Below are positions 6,140-9,977 of a DNA stretch of 9,977 nt, piece by piece. Numbering within the stretch: the first letter of the stretch is position 1; each line of letters opens with the position of its first letter. The DNA is from a bacterium. GTDB lineage: Bacteria; Patescibacteriota; Gracilibacteria; JAUYGZ01; DAOVYC01. The stretch lies in contig DAOVYC010000011.1 of the NCBI GenBank assembly GCA_030635805.1, forward strand, positions 1 through 9,977, given 5' to 3'. The notes under the pieces were generated by a model that searched no databases, was not told where the DNA came from, and saw only the letters and a program-made list of their open reading frames with translations. The translations under genes were made by a program, and so were the position numbers.

Positions 6140-6823
6140 GTTTTTAACTAGTTTAGCGAGGAGGTCAGCACGATCCAAAAGGATGCCGTCGACCTTCCAG
6201 GAGATTAATTTTTGGATTTTGGTTTTTTCATCAGCAATATGCCAAACGCGTATTTTTAGTCCGCTTCTGTGAAGGGTGCTGACGAAACTTTTGGAACATA
6301 TTTTGTACGGGACGTGGAGGGCGTCCACACCTAAAGAATGAAGGTAAGAAATGATTCTCCTCCTCTTTTTTCTGACGAGAGCGGCGGTGGTAATGTGAGG
6401 ATTAAGGCGCTTGATAAATTTGAGTGTCTTGTGTGAAAAAGAGCTGATACAGACACTGCGCTCCAAATTCATTTTGGTAATGAGTCGGACAATTTTGGCG
6501 GGAGGAGTGCGGAGCTTCATATGAATATGAAGAAAGACTTTTCCGCCAAATTCTTTTAAGACTTCTTCCAGGGTGGGGATGGTCTCCCCTTTCCCGGCAT
6601 CGAAAATGAGGAGTTGTTTAAGAGTAAGCTTAGACACTCTTCCGTGTCCATTTGTGGTTCGGCGGATGGTGGCATCGTGAATAACTACAGGAATCTTATC
6701 CTCGGTAAGTCGAATATCAAGTTCAAGTTGTTCAGCACCAAGTTCGATGGCACGTTGAAATCCCAGCATTGTGTTTTCCGGTTCCAGGAAGGGAATACCG
6801 CGATGTCCGATAATTTCAATCAC
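6128..6823 (-). CDS. Glycerophosphodiester phosphodiesterase family protein
   Basis: Cytosolic-looking protein of 231 residues, close to the usual length of single-domain bacterial GDPDs, which hydrolyse glycerophosphodiesters to glycerol-3-phosphate and an alcohol. The start is a GTG, with an in-frame TAA a few codons upstream leaving no better choice. Visible motifs: GHRG (6-9, catalytic His7 and Arg8), PENT (15-18), LELDIRLTEDKIPVVIHD with metal ligands Glu34 and Asp36 and second catalytic His49, TTNG (56-59), and IPTLEEVL (82-89). In the strand where most family members have xxIEIK, with Glu as third metal ligand, this protein reads LHIHMK, placing His101 there. The C-terminal part has WHIADE and GILLDRADLL, as in the family. 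No signal peptide or membrane segment is seen, so it may act on head-group products or salvaged lipids. It follows tRNA-Lys by 88 bases on the same strand and ends in TGA. Confidence 0.92.
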   Translation of the reverse strand: MIEIIGHRGIPFLEPENTMLGFQRAIELGAEQLELDIRLTEDKIPVVIHDATIRRTTNGHGRVSKLTLKQLLIFDAGKGETIPTLEEVLKEFGGKVFLHIHMKLRTPPAKIVRLITKMNLERSVCISSFSHKTLKFIKRLNPHITTAALVRKKRRRIISYLHSLGVDALHVPYKICSKSFVSTLHRSGLKIRVWHIADEKTKIQKLISWKVDGILLDRADLLAKLVKNYKI

Positions 6824-6827
6824 TTTG

Positions 6828-6864
6828 CTTATTATTTATTATCTATTACTTATTATTTATTATC
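6828..6864 (+). repeat. 16-bp direct repeat in the tRNA-gdpd spacer
   Basis: CTTATTATTTATTATC occurs at 6828-6843 and identically at 6849-6864, five bases apart. On the minus strand this lies just upstream of the phosphodiesterase GTG, so it is also that gene's leader. Confidence 0.85.
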
Positions 6865-6911
6865 GGCAAGGTCAAGGACTAGGACTTAGGAAGAAAAAAT
6901 TTATCTTTTCT

Positions 6912-6988
6912 TGGTGGGTCAGCAGGGAATCGAACCCTGGACCTAATGCTTAAGAGGCATCCGCTCTAACCAACTGAGCTACTGACCC
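6912..6988 (-). tRNA. tRNA-Lys(CTT) with encoded CCA
   Basis: On the minus strand the 7-bp acceptor GGGTCAG pairs with CTGACCC. The D arm is GCTC...GAGC with loop AGTTGGTTA. The anticodon stem GATGC/GCATT closes the loop CTCTTAA, giving anticodon CTT, which reads AAG (lysine). The T arm is CAGGG-TTCGATT-CCCTG. The discriminator A at 6915 is followed by an encoded CCA (6914-6912). All helices are intact, with one G-U pair in the anticodon stem. Confidence 0.97.
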
Positions 6989-7304
6989 GATCAAAGAAAT
7001 AGCGAGCAAAGTGTTCCGGAGCGAAGTGAACCTGAGCTTGTCGAAGGCTCACGAAGCGTAGGATACCGCAGAGAAATTTATATTGGAGCCAAGGATTGAA
7101 CTATTGAACAATATTAATTTCTTGGAGGTAAGCTTTGCCCTATTGAGGGCGGGAGAAGTCTAGCAATTATTGGGCTTTTTGTGAAGGGGAAAAGGGCTCA
7201 GGAGCGGGACGAGCGGAGGGAGCGGGACGAGCGGAGGGAAGAAGCGAGCTTGAACGAATGAGACTGAAACGCTAAACTGAGTACGAACTTAATAATCATA
7301 ACTT
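6989..7304. other. Gene-free stretch between tRNA-Lys and the DUF4012 gene
   Basis: No reading frame of family-like composition, no RNA family and no clear promoter are visible in these 316 bases. Contents: a segment at 7031-7047 (CCTGAGCTTGTCGAAGG) of a kind also found, on the other strand, inside the FemAB-like gene; a small hairpin GCCCT-ATTG-AGGGC (7137-7150); AAGGGGAAAAGGGCTCAG (7184-7201), echoed at 9621-9637; and an 18-bp tandem repeat at 7203-7238. The last 20 bases before the ATG are AT-rich (TAATAATCATAACTT), with no ribosome site. Confidence 0.7.
7203..7238 (+). repeat. Two tandem copies of an 18-bp purine-rich unit
   Basis: AGCGGGACGAGCGGAGGG occurs at 7203-7220 and identically at 7221-7238. 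Each unit is itself two similar 9-mers (AGCGGGACG and AGCGGAGGG). It is strongly purine-skewed and GC-rich compared with the surrounding sequence. Confidence 0.9.
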
Positions 7305-8996
7305 ATGAAGTTTCTTAGAAGGCATTTGCGGAAATTAACCTTGAAACAAAAGGCGATTGGAATAGCTGCGGGGGTGTTTCTGATTATGATGTTTTTGACA
7401 GCGGTGGTGCTGGGGCCGTTTCGCCTGTTTTTTTGGAGTATTCCTTCACTAGCCGGGTTTCCGATTCCGAAAACTTATCTTGTTTTGTTGCAAAACAATA
7501 ACGAGTTGCGGCCCAGTGGTGGGTTTTTGTCCGGATATGGAATTGTCCGGATGATTTGGGGATTTCCAGGTGTTGATTTTAAAGATTCTTATACGATTTC
7601 TACGAATGATTATGTAAATCATCCTTATCCTTTCGAAAAATTAATAGGAGACGACCCTTTTTATACGGGATGGCAGTTCCGTGATGCGAATTTTTCACCG
7701 GACTTCGAAACGTCGGTAAAACAGGTGGTTGCTTTTTATACCATGCAAAACCCAAAAGCTAATTTCCATACAGTGATTGCCATGGATTTTGAGGTGGTGG
7801 AAGATTTATTGCGAATAATCGGGGGAATTGAGATTGAAGGGGAACTGTTTACGGCGGACAATTTTTTTATAAAGGTTCAGCGTTCTTCAAAAGATATAGA
7901 TCTTCATAATGAAGAAGCTCTGGAAAACAGGAAGGGAATTTTATCCCAGATTGCGCAAGGGCTTGTGAAAAAAATGATGTTTTCTCCGCATCGCTATAGT
8001 TCATTTGTTCAGGTTATTAAGCGAAATTTAGATGAAAAACATGTGCTTTTGTATTCTCCGAAAAAGAAATTACAAAATAAATTTGTGACGAGAGAGTGGA
8101 ATGGCAAAGTGAAAGCAAAACCGGGGGAGGATTTTCTTCATATCAACGTGGCTAATATTGGGGGAAGGAAGGCGGATAGATATGTGCAAAAAAGATATGA
8201 GTATACAATTTCGTTTCCCGATGAAGGGTCGGCTCGTGTGCGTTTGATAGAGACATTTACGCATCAGGGTGATTATAATCTTCAGTCTGATAGATATCAG
8301 GCTTATGTGCGGACCTATGTGCCGTTGGGAAGTAAATTAACCAGGAGTGATGTGGAGGCGATTGATCAGGTGCAGGTTGAGGAGGATTTGGGAGCGACTT
8401 ATTTTGGGAATACTTTGAAAATGATGCCGGGAGAGCGAAGAACTTTTATTTATGAATATGATTTGCCAGCAAGTATTGTTTCTGAAGATTATGTTTTAAA
8501 TTTAAGCAAACAGGCCGGAGTTATTGGTGATGATTATTATGTAACGGTGCGAATGCCGAATGATTATGAGATTGTTGGTGAGGGGTCGGATGAACCGCTT
8601 TTGATTCGGGAGAATATAGCCACTTGGCGAGGAGATTTGAGTAAGGATATTACTTTGCGAGTTCAGAAGGGTGAAGATGTTTCTCCCCCACTGGTTCAGT
8701 GGCAACAATTTAGAAACTTACGAACAATAGAAATCCGATTTAATGAAACTTTAGATCCGGAAAGTGTTGTTGATATTTCCAATTATAAAATAGTTGATAA
8801 AAATTATGCGGATCAGATGCAGGATAATATTCGGGTAACTCAGGCTTGGTTGGATGGAAGAGATCTGCTGCTGGGGATAACGGGGATAAATTATGTGGAG
8901 GGAGAGAGGTATGCGGTTACTTTAAAAAACATACGTGATCTTTCGGGGAATACTATTGAGCCTAGTCCGAGGGAGATTACGGTGGTGCAGAGGTAA
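7305..8996 (+). CDS. DUF4012 membrane-anchored protein with C-terminal Ig-like domain
   Basis: Protein of 563 residues with a basic N-terminus (RRHLRKLTLKQK), one membrane anchor at about 18-36 and an extracytoplasmic body. DUF4012 is recognised by KTYLVLLQNNNELRPSGGFL (56-75) and the following GYGIV, a signature common in Patescibacteria and some Gram-positives. The middle has a recognisable VIAMDFEVVEDLLRIIGGIE segment. The last 100 residues (about 464-563) resemble an SbsA-type Ig-like (Big_5) domain: IEIRFNETLDPESV near the start and LKNIRDLSGNTI near the end. The molecular function of DUF4012 is not established; the family is often found near envelope glycan and FemAB genes, as here. The FemAB-like gene follows after 37 bases, probably in the same transcript. 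The start ATG has no visible Shine-Dalgarno sequence. Confidence 0.9.
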   Translation: MKFLRRHLRKLTLKQKAIGIAAGVFLIMMFLTAVVLGPFRLFFWSIPSLAGFPIPKTYLVLLQNNNELRPSGGFLSGYGIVRMIWGFPGVDFKDSYTISTNDYVNHPYPFEKLIGDDPFYTGWQFRDANFSPDFETSVKQVVAFYTMQNPKANFHTVIAMDFEVVEDLLRIIGGIEIEGELFTADNFFIKVQRSSKDIDLHNEEALENRKGILSQIAQGLVKKMMFSPHRYSSFVQVIKRNLDEKHVLLYSPKKKLQNKFVTREWNGKVKAKPGEDFLHINVANIGGRKADRYVQKRYEYTISFPDEGSARVRLIETFTHQGDYNLQSDRYQAYVRTYVPLGSKLTRSDVEAIDQVQVEEDLGATYFGNTLKMMPGERRTFIYEYDLPASIVSEDYVLNLSKQAGVIGDDYYVTVRMPNDYEIVGEGSDEPLLIRENIATWRGDLSKDITLRVQKGEDVSPPLVQWQQFRNLRTIEIRFNETLDPESVVDISNYKIVDKNYADQMQDNIRVTQAWLDGRDLLLGITGINYVEGERYAVTLKNIRDLSGNTIEPSPREITVVQR

Positions 8997-8998
8997 CA

Positions 8999-9034
8999 TT
9001 CAAAATTACAAGATTAAAAAATTACAAGATTAAA
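8999..9034 (+). repeat. Dispersed A-rich spacer repeat (copy 2), 16-bp tandem
   Basis: AAATTACAAGATTAAA is present twice in perfect tandem (9003-9018 and 9019-9034). The last base is the A of the FemAB-like start codon. 8999-9025 matches 6024-6050 at 25 of 27 positions. The repeat fills the whole gap between the DUF4012 stop and the next start, so no ribosome site fits. Confidence 0.85.
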
Positions 9035-9977
9035 TGCTGTTGAGTTTGAAGGATAAAAGTCGGCATGAGAAGTTTGTTTGTGAGCATGGTAGCTTGTGGC
9101 AGTCTTGGGCGTGGGGAGAGTTTCAGGAGAGTGTGGGGAGGAAGGTCTTCAGGTTTGGGGTCGATGGTTCGGCAGGCTCACCACTTTCAGGTAAGTTGGT
9201 GGCGACGGCGCAGGTGGTTCAGCATGATTTGCCGTTGGGACTAAAGTATTTTTATGTGTCGAGGGGGCCGGTTACAGAATTACGAGTTACGAATTACGAA
9301 TTACAAAGGCTGATTGACGAGATAACTAGTTTTGCGAAGAAGCAAGGGGCGGTTTTTGTGAAGATGGATGGGATTGAGAGAAAGCAGATTAATCCCAAGT
9401 ATCGGGTGAAGAGATCAGCTTCGGTTCAGCCTCGGCACAGTTTGGTGATTGATCTTACAAAAAGTGAAGATGAAATTCTTCAGTTAATGAAGCAGAAGGG
9501 GCGGTACAACGTCCGACTCGCGCAAAAGCGCGGAGTCGAACTAAAAGCAGTAAGCAGTAAGCAGGAAAAAGGTCTTCGACTCCGAGGGAGGAGCCCCTCG
9601 GGCTCAGACTCGAAGAGAAAAAGGAAAAAGGGCTCAGTTTCTAAACTAGTGGGCGAGTTTTTTGAACTGTTAGACATAACGACAAAGCGGGATGAGTTTC
9701 GGGGGCATGGTGTTTCGTATTACGAAAAGATGCTGGAAAAGCTTGGTGATCAGGCGGAGTTGATAATGGCCTATTATGATGGTCAGCCGGTTGCGGGCGG
9801 GATTTTTACGTTTTACGGGAAAACAGCGGTTTATTATTATGGGGCATCTTCCGATGAATATCGGAATGTGATGGCGCCGTATCTGGTGCAGTGGACGGCT
9901 ATTCAGGAGGCAAAGAAGAGAGGGTGTGAGACGTATGATTTTTTGGGAGTGGCGCCTCCCTTCGACGGAGCTCAGGA
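9034..9977 (+). CDS. FemAB-family peptidoglycan bridge aminoacyltransferase (3' end cut)
   Basis: Partial gene: 314 codons before the window ends. FemAB/FemX-type enzymes use aminoacyl-tRNA to add amino acids to the peptide stem of lipid II or peptidoglycan. The ATG at 9034 is fixed by an in-frame TAA directly before it. Family landmarks in order: SLWQSWAWGEFQESVGRKVF (20-39), HDLPLGLKYFYVSRGPV, PRHSLVIDL, the KQKGRYNVRLAQKRGV helix ending at 168, FFELL then SYYEKML, AYYDGQPVAGGIF, YYYGASSDEYRNVMAPYLVQW, and YDFLGVAP near the cut. Several stretches look inserted compared with the family and resemble this genome's spacer repeats: about 45-52 (GSAGSPLS), 81-91 (TELRVTNYELQ), about 172-205 (very basic, LRLRGRSPSGSDSKRKRKK) and the final PFDGAQ. 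The frame stays open through all of them. It may still be functional, since these fall between conserved blocks, or it may be decaying. Substrate amino acid and acceptor cannot be told. Confidence 0.9.
   Translation, partial: MLLSLKDKSRHEKFVCEHGSLWQSWAWGEFQESVGRKVFRFGVDGSAGSPLSGKLVATAQVVQHDLPLGLKYFYVSRGPVTELRVTNYELQRLIDEITSFAKKQGAVFVKMDGIERKQINPKYRVKRSASVQPRHSLVIDLTKSEDEILQLMKQKGRYNVRLAQKRGVELKAVSSKQEKGLRLRGRSPSGSDSKRKRKKGSVSKLVGEFFELLDITTKRDEFRGHGVSYYEKMLEKLGDQAELIMAYYDGQPVAGGIFTFYGKTAVYYYGASSDEYRNVMAPYLVQWTAIQEAKKRGCETYDFLGVAPPFDGAQ
9166..9184 (+). repeat. In-frame repeat-like segment A in the FemAB-like gene
   Basis: GGTTCGGCAGGCTCACCAC encodes GSAGSPL between two conserved blocks (...VFRFGV and GKLVATAQ...). 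Its core TTCGGCAGGCTCA matches the complement of the intergenic element at 7031-7047 (TTCGACAAGCTCA) at 11 of 13 positions. Confidence 0.6.
9272..9307 (+). repeat. In-frame spacer-repeat copy B in the FemAB-like gene
   Basis: These 36 bases match the intergenic segment 2829-2864 at 32 positions and contain the same AATTACGAATTAC element. In frame they encode TELRVTNYELQ directly after the conserved RGPV. Confidence 0.8.
9547..9640 (+). repeat. In-frame composite repeat segment C in the FemAB-like gene
   Basis: Begins with overlapping AGCAGTA units (GCAGTAAGCAGTAAGCAG). It then has an imperfect hairpin: TCTTCGA (9573-9579) with TCGAAGA (9610-9616), inner stem CGAGGG (9583-9588) with CCCTCG (9595-9600). 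It ends with AAGGAAAAAGGGCTCAG (9621-9637), close to 7184-7201 in the gene-free stretch. It encodes a lysine/arginine/serine-rich, probably disordered loop between conserved helices. Confidence 0.7.
9958..9977 (+). repeat. In-frame repeat-like segment D at the window end
   Basis: CCTTCGACGGAGCTCAGG (9959-9976) differs from the complement of 7031-7047 (CCTTCGACAAGCTCAGG) only by one indel and one or two substitutions. It encodes PFDGAQ just after the conserved YDFLGVAP of the FemAB-like protein. The window ends inside it, so its full extent is unknown. Confidence 0.55.

Noticed and set aside
6771..6953. Plus-strand open frames spanning the gdpd start and the tRNA
   Set aside because: They run antisense through the phosphodiesterase gene and tRNA-Lys and include the low-complexity TATTAT repeat. 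No protein-like composition is seen.
7083..7102. TGGAGCCAAGGATTGAAC resembles the 3' end of a minus-strand tRNA
   Set aside because: No matching acceptor, D arm or anticodon arm can be found nearby, and the T stem does not pair. At most it is a tRNA remnant.

Overview
The window most likely comes from a Candidate Phyla Radiation (Patescibacteria) genome. Grounds: a DUF4012 membrane protein directly followed by a FemAB-type transferase, SLH and Cys-rich-repeat surface proteins, few recognisable Shine-Dalgarno sites, GTG/TTG-type starts, and short A-rich tandem repeats in most gaps between genes. This is inferred from gene content. No marker in the window fixes a class or species.

Layout. 142-1572 (+) encodes an exported protein with three cysteine-rich DUF4215-type repeats. 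1602-2831 (+) encodes an exported protein with a cohesin-like domain, a Gly/Ser linker and three SLH motifs. A bidirectional terminator (2863-2892) separates this pair from rnpB (RNase P RNA, 2896-3353, minus), whose -35/-10 promoter is visible at 3360-3387. 3448-4851 (+) is a polyprenyl-phosphate sugar-1-phosphate transferase. It converges, with one base between stop codons, on a double-domain RlpA-like protein (4853-6016, minus). Further along the minus strand are a glycerophosphodiester phosphodiesterase family gene (6128-6823) and tRNA-Lys(CTT) with an encoded CCA (6912-6988). A 316-base gene-free stretch (6989-7304) leads into the DUF4012 protein (7305-8996, +) and a FemAB-family peptidoglycan bridge transferase (from 9034, +, cut by the window end).

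The protein genes share a cell-envelope theme: surface display (SLH and Cys-rich proteins), lipid-linked glycan initiation (sugar transferase), peptidoglycan remodelling or crosslinking (RlpA, FemAB), phospholipid head-group turnover (GDPD) and an anchored extracytoplasmic protein (DUF4012). I see no defence system, mobile element, CRISPR array or phage gene.

The most notable signal is in the FemAB-like gene. Its reading frame stays open through several segments that look like the short repeats found in this window's intergenic gaps. One of them matches the spacer after the SLH gene at 32 of 36 positions. Also notable are an internal duplication of a coiled-coil plus double-psi barrel unit in the RlpA-like protein, and a probable Glu-to-His change at a metal ligand of the GDPD. 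I do not see a wholly new multi-gene system.
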